A DNA stretch of 64,000 nucleotides, taken from contig JABAKD010000012.1 in the NCBI GenBank assembly GCA_012845835.1, positions 12,586,195 to 12,650,194 of the forward strand. The letters are read 5' to 3'. Positions 53,756 to 64,000 of this stretch are shown piece by piece; the stretch's first letter is position 1; each line of letters opens with the position of its first letter. Source of the DNA: Undaria pinnatifida (taxonomy: Eukaryota > Sar > Phaeophyceae > Laminariales > Alariaceae). Position numbers and translations under genes: made by a program. The notes beneath the pieces were generated by a model. That model saw only the letters and a program-made list of their open reading frames with translations. It was not told the origin of the DNA and ran no database searches.

Positions 53756-56020
53756 GATGCTATCTATTATTCAACATTGATACGGCGGTGCAGCAGTAGC
53801 GCGAAGTACGAAGTGCCGAGACGACCAAGATTAATACCAGCCCTTCTGGAGGTAGGTACGATTTTTTTGGGTGTTCCGAAAGATACGCTGTTGGCGTTTT
53901 TACGAGTAAAAGATATTCCGCCACTAAAAAAAAGGTAATAATTCGTCAAAGATACCGCAATGAATACGCACAGCGCCGCGTACACCACGGTTATCATGCC
54001 TGTCTGTACTGCACCTAGATGTACCTCGTACAACCAACCGTGATGTTCCGCGTTGTTAGTAGTACCGCAGTGCATGCCCTTGGGGGCCCAGTTTAGTTCT
54101 TCCGGTGGACGTCGTTTATCGTGTGAATGGAAGTACACAGCTTGCCCGGCACCGGGGCCTTAGTCTAGTCTATAGTATTATAGGTATTTATGATGCGGAA
54201 TGCATGATGAGGATGTAGTCTAGACTATCTATGTGTTGAGCTCCACGGGTTCAATCTTCGTAACACGATGCATTTATGCATGGTCAGTGCTAGACTCTTC
54301 GTAGACTTTTCTTCCCTCCATCAAGCGGACGTCTTACTTGTATTAATGGTATTCTCATAGACTATTATTATTAATAGTCTATTATTATTGTTGCTCGGGG
54401 GGAAGGGTGCTGATAACAACAACACCTGCCAGTAAACAAACGGTTTTCATCGCGGCTAGCCCCAGGGTCAACTCCAGACCCTAGAGTATCCGCAGATAGC
54501 ACACAGACAGGCAAACCGAACGGCGGTACGTATCCGGGGGAATAGGCGTACGGAATGACTTCTTCGTCTGCAACCGCTTCAATCCCCCCTCGCCCCCGGA
54601 TCTGGCGAACAACCGCAACTTTTCTAACGAACCGCAGTCTATACCAGGTATATTATTAGTCTAGTTTTTAGTCTAGAGATATGATAGCGCAGCAAGGCTA
54701 CGTACCTGGTACATCGTTTTTGCTGCAGATGCTGGTGTTCGCTTTATGCTTGACTATATGATAGGTGTGGACGTTGTATATTCCCCTATCGACGATGTAC
54801 GATGTGTGTGCTTTTTTTTTCGTGATGATGTGCCCGTACTAGTCTCGGCAGTATATAAATCGCCGATCCGCTGCTCCCCGCCGAGTCCAACATATTATCG
54901 TGTGTGCATGTAGGTGTGGTGACAACTAGCCGCGTGCGCGGCGCGCGTTGCTGCGGTACCAGGCTAGAACTCAGAAACTACTACACATTCGTATGCATCA
55001 TCATGTCGTATGACAGCAGTACTCGTAGCTCTAGACAACGAATTGAGTATGCATGCACGATATGGATCCAAGATCGAAGCACCTACAAGTAGTCTATAGT
55101 TTAGTCTAGTCTAGTCTAAGACACGAGGATGATACGTATCATACGGGCTACTTGGTACGTATCATACGTACAAATGAACACGCGAACCAAAAATAATCAG
55201 TTCCTATTTACTTTTTACCGCCTATTTTTCAAATTAAAACCTTTTATCCAAAGGTTGATTCGTTTTTCGATCATCGAGTGAATCTGTGATGAATCTCGTA
55301 GATTCACTGTGCGCTGCTGCGTGGCTTGCGACCGAGGCACTCAGTGCTGCTACTGGTTGGCGTCACTGCTGTGGAGAGTGCTGACTGACTAGCAACCTCT
55401 AGAGGACACACAAACTCCGAGAACAGCTGGGAGAGGGCGAGCAGTAGGCCTGTGTGCACCGACTGCTGTGGGGTCTGATTGGTTTGGGTGGCAAAACCTA
55501 CCAGGCTCTGGATTCGAGTGATCTACTGCTGCCTTGTGCTCATATACCATATTGCATTTTACCTGGTAGCTGCTGCTACACGATCTGGTACGTGTACATA
55601 CGGCAACAGGAGGAGCAGCATCGCACCGACTGCTGTGCCTCTTCAGGGCCTTCTGTTGTAGTGTTCGGGCGGGGTGGGTCGCAACCTGAAGACTCTCTCG
55701 TACTAGCTCTCTACTCCTATTCCTATAGGAGTAGCATCTGCCAGGTACCACTGCTGCTGTCTCGCGACCTCTGGTGATCGTATCATACATCACGTACAAC
55801 AGCAGCAGCACATAATTATACTCGTACGGAGTTGTTTTCGTGATGCCGAAAGTATGGAAAATGCTCAAGAAAGCCATGATCATCACGATGGAAGACCAGA
55901 TCTCCTACTGCAACAGGACGATACAAGTCGGGCCGCACCTGCTCGTGGTGACAGCAGCAACGATGGACACGTCCGGTGAGTGCTCAGACAGCCAAGCCGG
56001 TCACGAGGCAGACAGGAGAC
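53756..56020. other. No firm gene; AT-rich with TAGTCTA repeats
   Basis: Contains repeated TAGTCTAGTCTA words (54170, 54660, 55095). A short frame at 55843-55979 ends in a good donor (TCCG before GTGAGT) but no partner exon was found. The frame at 53767-54006 encodes a membrane-spanning segment and may be an alternative first exon of the gene to its left. Confidence 0.4.
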
Positions 56021-56024
56021 TTTT

Positions 56025-56960
56025 TTTGTTGTTTTTCATCGCTTCAAAAATATCAGTTACTCCGCCGCGCAGCAGCTCAACCCTAGCGACCTTCTGAACA
56101 AAGGCCGTAGTCTAGTCACGGATGGCCGACAAGCCATGGTCACAGGTGTCTAACAAGCCATGGTCACGGGCGTCGGACAAGCCATGGTCACGGGTGTCTT
56201 CCATCCTCCACCCCGGTACTTGGCTCCAATTTATCGCGCATAGGGTTCAGCATTCCCATTTTCCAGCTTTTTACGCTGGCCGATTTGCTTCGAATTTCGC
56301 CAAAAGTCACGCCCTCGCGCTTTCGGCCTGCCCAAAAAAATCGATTTATCGTCCACTTGTGAGATTCGAACCTGCGACCTCTATTTCAATACAGTAGTAC
56401 CTGGTAGGTATCCGGCTTACATTTTTTTTTTTTTTCACACACATCTACTTTCCAACTTCTCGACAAGCCGTGGTCACGGGTGTCGTCCCTTCTTTCCCCC
56501 GGTTCTTGCCCCCAATTTTTATCATGCATATCATAGGGTTCAGCAATCCCACTGCTCGTTGAGTTTTCATCGAGTATTGCCAACTCACGCTCTCGCCCCT
56601 TCCGCAAATCAATTTGTGCGCAATGAAAAGTCCCCACGAAATTTATACGGGTATGCACACGCTCGGGGGGATCCGAACTCACGAAACTGACCTATACCAG
56701 GCTCGAGGATAACCTGATACGGTACCGGGTGTTAGACCACCGGTAGACGCCGGACTTTTTTTGTTCATTTTTTACTATCCAGCTCAAATCGTATGAACTT
56801 TTACCCTCACCCACCTTCGCGACAAGCCGTGGTGACAGATGTCTTCCCTCCTCTCTCTCGGTGGTTGCCTTCATTTCATCACGCATAGATAGGGTTCGGC
56901 ATGCCCACTTTTCAGGTTTGTATGCTCGTCGCATATTCATCAAATTTTGAATTTTGCACA
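56025..56960 (-). mobile_element. Three head-to-tail SINE-like elements, family 2
   Basis: Read on the minus strand, 56760-56425 starts with a tRNA-like head (TACCGGTGGTCTAACACC; GTGAGTTCGGATCC), has a body with CACCCGTGACCACGGCTTGT and ends in a 14-base A tail. Directly after it, 56420-56025 starts with a new head (B-box AGGTTCGAATC), and its body carries a three-fold duplication of the CCATGGCTTGT unit. 56960-56765 is a third, headless copy ending in an A-rich tail. Confidence 0.6.
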
Positions 56961-57009
56961 GACAGGTTGTTTTCTGTAGGGTTTTGTGTATTCCGGATGG
57001 GACTGGGCA

Positions 57010-57510
57010 GAGGATTTTGTTCTTACAGAACTCACAGAAGTGTCGGGTACGGGGGGTATGAACCTCTTACAGAACTCACAAGAGATTCGGGTATGGAATT
57101 GTTTTTTACATAATAACCAAGACAGAACCCAAAGAAGTTTAGGGCACGGGTATCAATTGTTGTACCCGTACCCCGGGTATTGTGCCGACGGCGTAGAGGT
57201 CTCACATATAATTTCGGGTAAGGGTATGAACGTCTTGTAGAACTCACAAACCACAGCTTAGGGTATGGCTTTTTTCTCACAGAACCCAGAGAAGGTTAGG
57301 GTACGGTACAACATGCGATGTCCTGACCCGTACCCGCACCAGGGTAACCTACCCCCAACAGGATACAACGGTATACTCGAACTCGGGGAATTCCCCGTCA
57401 GCGTATATTGGTCACAAGTTCGTACAGAGCGCACAGAAGTACTCGGTACGGGTACGGATTTCGTACGGAACGCTGAGGAGTGTCTGGTATTTCCATGTTC
57501 ATTACACGGG
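57010..57510. repeat. Degenerate tandem repeat with ACAGAACTCACAGAAG core
   Basis: Six or more units of about 60-85 bp with ACAGAACTCACAGAAG and GGGTACGGGTA. Related units recur at 59095-59270, which share the palindromic TACCCGTACCCCGGGTA. Confidence 0.6.
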
Positions 57511-58564
57511 TAATACCCGTGCAGTACCCGATGAAAACCACAAAATGAACCTGATATCAGCACGAAGCATATCGTAAACTGGTACAAGTATGGGCATACT
57601 GAATGCACTTATATATCGCTAATCTGCGGAAGTGATAGCTCTCGCGCCTGTCGATCCCGCCATTCGTTCGGGTGTTCTGTACCCTTTCCCCCGTCTTCCG
57701 TTCTTTGTTTGGGGTTTTCTGCTGTACCTGGTAGCATTTTCCATGAGGCTGCGTAGCCTCGCCGGGTAGAGGTGTGGGAGTAGGTTGTGAAGAGCCGCAT
57801 CTTCGAGTCATGTTCTAGAACGTAGGACCGGTGCTTCCCCGAATCTTCCATATTTGTGCATGTACGGCTCATCAGGGTGGACTAGTGTTATGGTTTGCCC
57901 TGGGAGCTTAACAAGGCGTAATATATATATGGGATACAGCTGGATATAAAAGTATTTCGCATGCGTTTGAAGGCATGTGCGTATAGGAAAAAGGAGATGG
58001 TACTTTTGCCTCGCGGAATTGATGCTGTTCAGTTCGTCCGTGGCGTGTGTGGAACTGATACAAGAGCTTATCTAGCACAAGAGAGTGGCCAACGTGGAAC
58101 TTGCCTACTGGAGAGACCGGCGAAGAAAGGGCGGTCTGTGTCTGTAACCGCCCGTTAATCTTTTTAGACGTTGTACCAATATTGATGCAGGGCGAAAAAA
58201 TCCTTCCCCATGTACAAGCACCTTCAATTACTTGCACATCATTATTAGTCTAATGGTTACGGTTCCACTAATAACACTACCGTTGGATAAAAAAGAGATG
58301 AGCGGGCAGCCTAGCCCACCACGCTCGTTCCGTTGCTATACACTGCAGCTGATACTAATCTGTAGCAATTGCAGAAACAACAGCAGGAACATCGCTCAGA
58401 AACGAAAGAAGAATCACAGAGCATGTGGAACCGGGCCCCACCGATCCTACTATTGATACTACTATCGGTCGGCTTGTTATATACAACAGCAGCAGTAGCC
58501 ACCCAAACTTGCCACCCCCCCCCTCCTCCCAAACGACATTAGTCCCAGGCAAAGTCCATGCCGT
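57511..58564. other. No supported feature
   Basis: Short frames only, no recognisable peptide and no clear repeat apart from scattered microsatellite. Confidence 0.4.
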
Positions 58565-58969
58565 TCACGGTAGGTTTCGCGGTGTCGCACAGCACGACAA
58601 GGCGGCTTCAGCGGCCAGCAAGTCGGCGTCCTGTCCGGCGAACTGCGCGGAAAAGACGTTTTTGCGGATGTCCTTCGCAGCGATGATGGGAACGTGCCCG
58701 TGCTCGGGGATGTGCTCGAAGCTGGCCTTGAGGAGAATTACCATGTGCACCCAGTGCGTGTCGATGTGACTCCGGTTTGGCACGAGTAGGTTGCCGCAAG
58801 CACTGAAGTCGCGCTCGACCTGCGCAGCAGCTGCCTGGTTCCTAAACACCACTTGTCCCAGGTGGGCTGCGGCCACTCGGATCCGACGATGTGTCTGATG
58901 GAGATCCATCCTGAAGGTCTGTAGATGCGTCTGGCTGCGACTTGTTCTGAGCGCCTGCATCGCCCACAT
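58565..58969 (-). pseudogene. hAT-like transposase C-terminal fragment
   Basis: A 134-codon frame contains AQVERDFSACGNLLVPNRSH followed by HWVHMVILLKASFEHIP. This resembles the C-terminal dimerisation block of hAT transposases (ERxFSxxGxxxxxxRxxL, then a Leu-rich helix). The N-terminal zinc finger and catalytic part are not found on the right, where repeats begin. It is probably a relic. Similarity is judged by eye only. Confidence 0.4.
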
Positions 58970-59264
58970 TCACGTCCACGGACTGTTGTACCATTGGTTG
59001 TCCACATCGGTGTGTGGTTCTGTGCGAGGCAGCTTGGGTGTTTGCTTCTGTGTTTGTGTTTGTGTTCAGTTCGTGCGTGCCGTGACGTCAGAATGTAGAA
59101 TATACCCGGTACTCAGCTCCCGGGAAACACCGTCAACTCCCGGGTATTTCTACCCAAGGGTATACCCGTACCCCGAGTATGTGTACAAAGGTATACCCGT
59201 ACCCCGGGTATTGTGCCGAGGGCGTACAGAACTTACAGAAGTTTCGGGTACGGGTAGGGGCCTC

Positions 59265-59350
59265 TTAACCCCTTTAGAGCCCCTAAATCCCTCCCTATAC
59301 TAAATTCAAGTAAAGTTGTCCTCAAAAAAGGGGTTCCAGTTGTGAAGGGG
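59265..59350. repeat. Short dispersed repeat bounded by TTAACCCCTT inverted ends
   Basis: Begins TTAACCCCTTTAGAG and ends AAGGGGTTAA. Inverted or partial relatives include 51295-51350, 26150-26200, 26364-26420, 22728-22770, 41325-41400 and 45533-45600. They share words like GCACCCACATTT and GGGGACAAACTTACTTG. Confidence 0.5.
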
Positions 59351-59464
59351 TTAAAATATCTTACTGAAAAAGTTTCGGGTACGACTATTTTTCTTGCGCT
59401 CGTGTAGGTCAATTTTTTGCTAGAAAAAATCCCTAGGAGAACCGGGAGAACTGAAGTTATGCAC

Positions 59465-59545
59465 TCGATGAGACTTGAACCCACGACCTTTGAAATTACT
59501 ACGTAGGGGCAACAGCAGTCACCTACTGTTAATATGCCATCGGGG
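59465..59545 (-). ncRNA. tRNA-like SINE head
   Basis: The minus strand carries GTGGGTTCAAGTCTCATCG (T-arm/B-box) about 70 bases after GTCCCCGATGG. No complete cloverleaf could be drawn. It is probably a SINE head. Confidence 0.35.
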
Positions 59546-59650
59546 ACGCCGACTTCTGCCTGAAAGGGGATTCTTGCACTTTTTTTTTGTCTCGTTTGGT
59601 GTTGTTTTGTCGGCCCGTTTTTCGTTTTTCCCCGATTTTCCTTTTTTTCC

Positions 59651-61160
59651 AAACTGTACGTATCCCATATGATTTAGCTTTTTAGTACGACTCCTGTTGT
59701 TTGCTTGTTTTGTGTCTTGTTTGTGTGTTTGTTTCGGCCCGTTTTTCCCGGGGTGATATTTGTTTTATTCCATAGTAGTACTACGAGGTATACCCGTTAT
59801 GTTTCTTTACATGTCTGGCATACGCGGCTCATTTCCCTTTTTTTCCGATCACCAGTGGTCCCTCTTATGACGGCTGTATGGGCCTGCCGGAAACCCCAGC
59901 ACTATAGCGGGTGCAGGCGCTACTCCGCACACTGTTCCGATGTGTGCCACGCGATCTCACAGGCGCTGTAGCGGGCAACCGGCACTGCTCAACCGGCGGC
60001 ACTAAGTTATAGACTACCGCTACAACTACGGCACTATTCTGATTGAAAATATAGGGGACATTGTAACATTTGCGGAGTACGGTCTTCGTGGTACAGCGGT
60101 TGTGCAGAGGACACAAGGACACATAATAAGACACAAGGTAAATAAGAAAGGCTGATATTTACATGAGAATGCGAAATCCGGGCGTCGTTTTTCTGGATAT
60201 AGTGCGGAATGCTCCCACCCCCAGACAAGAAACTCAACGTGGGTACGAGGTATTTCCTTTTCTTTCTGTTTGTTATTTAAAAAAATGAAAATATGGACTA
60301 CACTCCATCAGCTAGCTGCTGTGGGATCGACCAGAAAGGATTTTTGATCAAAACTCAGCCTTGCAAGCTGCGTGTGATACTTCGATCGCGCGTGTTACGG
60401 GGTGTGTGTGTACCCTCGGGAAGGATACAGGTCGGTCACTCCCCTGCTAATGCCAGGGTCAACAGGACTAACACGTCCAGCCTTGTTCTGCGCACGGAAA
60501 CTAGATAACCCGCATTGAGGGGGACAAAACCAGACATGAGTGGACTTCAGTATGCATAAACAAGTACCAGGTACGTGGTAATTGTTACTCCGGAGTATTA
60601 GTGTAAGTTAGCTCTACGATACCAGAGCATATACAAGTATTAGTGTAGTAATAGTAAAAGTAGAGGTGTCCTGTACTGCTGTCGAACATATGCCTTATAT
60701 TTGCGACCAGGCCACGTATTAGTATTAATTCGTGTGATTTCGTTCGGGTTTGAAACAGGGTTGATGTCAAAATGTCTATACGCTTCTGTTCAACGTGAAT
60801 GTTTGTTGCTCTCGCAAAGAAATTAAGCAGACGTCAGAGCTTCGATTGTTGTGCTCATCATCGTATCCGCGATGGTGCGGTGGTGCTGGCTTTGCCGCAG
60901 GCGTGAGGCCTCTCCATACAAGTATGTTGCCGGAGACTTTTCGGTATTTGTTGTGAGCTACCAATGGTATTATTGTTCGGAAGTGCAGGGATGTCGTTGC
61001 TACGTGTGTATCATCCGTCGTCACCTACAGCAGTACAACAAGTAGTACAGGCAGGATAACCACCGGCACTACTATGATACAGTACGATACAGTATCATGC
61101 AGTGGGTACCCCGATTTAAGAGACCCGAAGATTGAGTGAAGGGCCTTCAGAGCGGTCAAC
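59651..61160. other. No supported gene; one family E copy
   Basis: A minus-strand family E relative lies at 60340-60510 (GCAAGCTGCGTGTGATACTT; GGTCGGTCACTCCCC). Other sequence is AT-rich, with GTACCAGGTAC words and no recognisable peptide. Confidence 0.4.
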
Positions 61161-61169
61161 ATAGTTTAT

Positions 61170-61262
61170 TACAAGTACCAACAACGCAGCTTGCCAAGAT
61201 GAGTGTTGACCCGAAATTCGTCGAACTCACGGCTGACGTCCTTGAAATATATTTTTATACGA
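61170..61262 (+). repeat. Family E copy with intact short frame
   Basis: CAACGCAGCTTGCCAAGATG leads a frame reading MSVDPKFVELTADVLEIYFY, 36 codons long. It is the best-preserved version of the conserved frame. Confidence 0.6.
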
Positions 61263-61519
61263 AGATATTTTCTGCTACACTTGAAACCATATATTGCCCA
61301 ATCAGATAAGAGCAATACGTAATAAAACCCCCCCCCGCCCCTCCGTCCCCCGATTCCCCCCCCCTTCCGCCTTGTTTGTCCAAACGCCCCACTCACAATC
61401 AAAATCAGCCTGAGTAATAAACACCTATACGCAGTTGATATCACGTCATTATCTTTCTGACCATCCATGACGTAGTTTTCAATTATTTTCCCCCCAACCC
61501 CCCCCCCCCCCCCCCCCCC

Positions 61520-62320
61520 TCCAACGCCCCCTCTTTTCCGACCACCTGCACGATCGCCTAGACCTAGCACCACGCGTATAACAAGCTGCTACATATCTTT
61601 GATCTCACAGCCGAAGTGTATTTGAATATTATTTGTGACCTAAACCTCCTAAAAAATCTCCCCCCCCCCCCCCCCTCTTGCTCTCCCTTACTCAAACGCC
61701 CCACCAAATATCGAAATCCGCTACATTAATAAACACTTCACGCACAGGATATCACCTCATTATCTTTCGAGAGCCATCCATGCCGCTGTGTCCCCCCCCC
61801 CCCCCCCCCGCCTCGAACGCCCCCTTCTTCCCCATCACCCGCACCATCGCCTAGACCTAGCACCACACGTATAACAAACCCCTCACCTAAAGCCCTTCCT
61901 CCCCCCCCCCCCCCCCCCCCCCCTCCAACGCCCCCTCTTTTCCGACCACCTGCACGATCGCCTAGACCTAGCACCACACGTATAACAAGCTGCTACATAT
62001 CTTTGATCTCACAGCCGAAGTGTATTTGAATATTATTTGTGACCTAAACCTCCTAAAAAATCTCCCCCCCCCCCCCCCCCCCCCCACCTCTTGCTCTCCC
62101 TTACTCAAACGCCCCACCAAATATCGAAATCCGCCACATTAATAAACACTTCACGCACAGGATATCACCTCATTATCTTTCGAGAGCCATCCATGCCGCT
62201 GTGTTCCCCCCCCCCCCCCCGCCTCGAACGCCCCCTTCTTCCCCATCACCCGCACCATCGCCTAGACCTAGCACCACACGTGTAACAAACCCCTCACCTA
62301 AAGCCCTTCCTCCCCCCCCC
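61520..62320. repeat. 403-bp tandem repeat with poly-C tracts
   Basis: CCAACGCCCCCTCTTTTCCG to CTCCTAAAAAATCTCCCCC at 61521-61675 recurs at 61923-62080 almost unchanged. Each unit contains poly-C runs of 15-23 bases and a family-E-like segment (ATCTTTGATCTCACAGCCG). Confidence 0.75.
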
Positions 62321-64000
62321 CCCACCCCCCCCGCCCCCCCCCCGCCCCCACACCCCCCACCTCCCCCCCAACCCATCCCAACCCCACCCCCTCGAACATT
62401 CCACCCTCTCTTTACTCATTGACTGTACGACTTACCCCAGGATATACATGATAAACTGATGTATTATTTCCAAAACCGTCACATTTATCCCCTCAAAATA
62501 ATGTATATTTTCCAGGCTCATATTGAGCTGCCCCACACGCCCCCCCCCCGCCCCCAATAATATACTGGTGCCAAATCCGTCAGATTTATCCCCTCGAAAG
62601 GATTTATAGCTTACATGCACAAATTGCCCCCTTCCCCCCCCCCCCCCCCCCCTCCAAACCCGCTCGCTTTTGATCAAAACCAGGCCCCCACGTCCTTCAA
62701 AACTCCGCCCCACCCCCCGCACCGGATATTCGACTTACAAGATTCACTTGATAAAAGGGTACATTTCCCTTCACAGCTGTCAGATTTTGTCCCCCTCAGA
62801 AACGGGTTTTATAGTTTCCGCGCACAGACTGACTAAAATCACCCTGTTGACCCTGATAGCTACACTGTAGTTGTAAGGGGAGTCGCCGACCTATATCCTT
62901 AATGAGGACACACAACTCGTAATGCGCGCGATCGGAGTATCACACACAGCTTGCAAAGATGAGTTTCGACGAAATCTTCGATCTCACAGCTGGAGTGTAT
63001 TTTCATTTTTTATAATAATAGTAGTTTAAACGCATGTTTGGGCTTGTCACACGGTGCTCTTAAATCGGGGTGCCCACTATCATACTCTTTTACTAACTCT
63101 CTAGGTACGAATCACATTTTTAATAAAAAATGAGCATACACTCCAGCTGTGAGATCGAATATTTTGTCGAAACTCATCTTTGCAAGCTGTGTGTGATACT
63201 CCGATCATGCGTATTACGGGTTGTGTGTCCTCATTAAGGATATAGGTCGGCGACTCCCCTTGCAACTACAGTGTAGCTATCAGGGTCAACAGGGTGATGT
63301 TAGTCAGTCTGTGCGCGGAAACTATAAAACCCGTTTCTGAGGGGACAAAATCTGACAACTGTGGAGGAAAATGTATCCGTTCATCAAGTGAATCCTGTAA
63401 GTCGAATAACCGGTGAGGGGAGGGCGGAGTTTTGAAGGACGGGGGCCTGGTTTTGATCAAAAGCGAGCGGGGTTGGAGGGGGGGGGAAGGGGGGGGGGGG
63501 ACTGGGGGGGGGCGGACGGGCGGGCAATTTGTGCGTGGAAGCTATAAATCCTTGAAGGGGATAAATCTGACGGTTTTGGGAAATAAAATGATAAAAAAAA
63601 AAGTGCACCAGTTTATCGTAGGGGGGGGGGGGGTTGGGGCGGGGTTGGGGCGGGTGGGGCAGCTCAATCTGTGCGTGGAAACTATACATTATTTTAAGGG
63701 AATAAATGTGACGGGTTTGGAAAGAATGCATCAGTTTATCATGTATATCCTGGGGTAAGTCGTACAATCAGTGAGTAGAGGGCGGAGTGTTCGAGGGGGT
63801 GGGGATGGGATGGGGTGGGGGGGTGGGGAGGTGGGGGGTGGGGGCGGGGGGGGGGGGGGGGAGGGGTGTGGGGGGGGGGGAGGGAAGGGCTTTAGGTGGC
63901 ATAGATGTAGGGGTTTGTTATACGTGCGGTGCTAGGTCTAGGCGATGGTGCGGGTGGTGGGGAAGAAGGGGGCGTTCGGGCCGGTGGGGGGGGGGGGGGG
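62230..64000. repeat. Large inverted repeat, arms of about 0.8 kb, right arm cut by the window end
   Basis: Left arm about 62230-63001, right arm from about 63139; spacer about 137 bp. Matching points include AGGGGAGTCGCCGACC (62879) against 63247, TATTCGACTTACA (62727) against 63400, CCAGGATATACATGATAAAC (62437) against 63740, and TCGCCTAGACCTAGCACC (62257) against 63945. Each arm holds repeated units with a GTGCGTGGAAACTATA-type word and homopolymer C (left) or G (right) tracts. Both arms carry a family E copy next to the spacer (62870-63000 plus, 63140-63340 minus). Confidence 0.8.

Overview
The window is nuclear DNA of a eukaryote with long, repeat-filled introns. Four spliced protein genes can be rebuilt from conserved peptides, splice signals and codon phase. 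The combination (large introns, an ankyrin gene, secretory glycosyltransferase-like gene, TTAGGG-type interstitial repeats, many short non-autonomous elements) suggests a stramenopile, plausibly a brown alga. That is an inference; no organism-specific marker is present.

Layout. (1) 1-3103: repeats, one possible short exon (1167-1403, minus). (2) 3104-20093, minus: an 11-exon mitochondrial 3-ketoacyl-CoA thiolase (trifunctional-enzyme beta type, 459 aa). (3) 20094-21217: divergent promoter interval. (4) 21218-26910, plus: a 6-exon nucleotidyltransferase-fold protein of the COG3541/RlaP type (732 aa) with a glycine-rich N-terminus. (5) 26911-30033: no firm gene. (6) 30034-39825, plus: a 4-exon ankyrin-repeat protein (489 aa). 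(7) 39826-43058: repeats. (8) 43059-53755, minus: a 7-exon secretory glycosyltransferase-like protein (734 aa), convergent to the ankyrin gene. (9) 53756-64000: mobile-element remnants, including a hAT-like fragment and three SINE-like copies, ending in a large inverted repeat cut by the window edge.

The genes do not form an obvious pathway. The coherent signal is in gene architecture. First, in all four genes short tandem duplications copy an exon end together with its splice junction into the adjoining intron, and the copies are joined by microsatellite DNA. Second, four and perhaps five of 24 introns use GC-AG borders. Third, the introns hold several families of short non-autonomous elements: two tRNA-derived SINE-like families, a TRIM-like element with 84-bp terminal repeats, foldback elements, and a dispersed family carrying a conserved short reading frame (MS-x-DPKFVELTADV). 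These families may be unnamed; database searches would decide.
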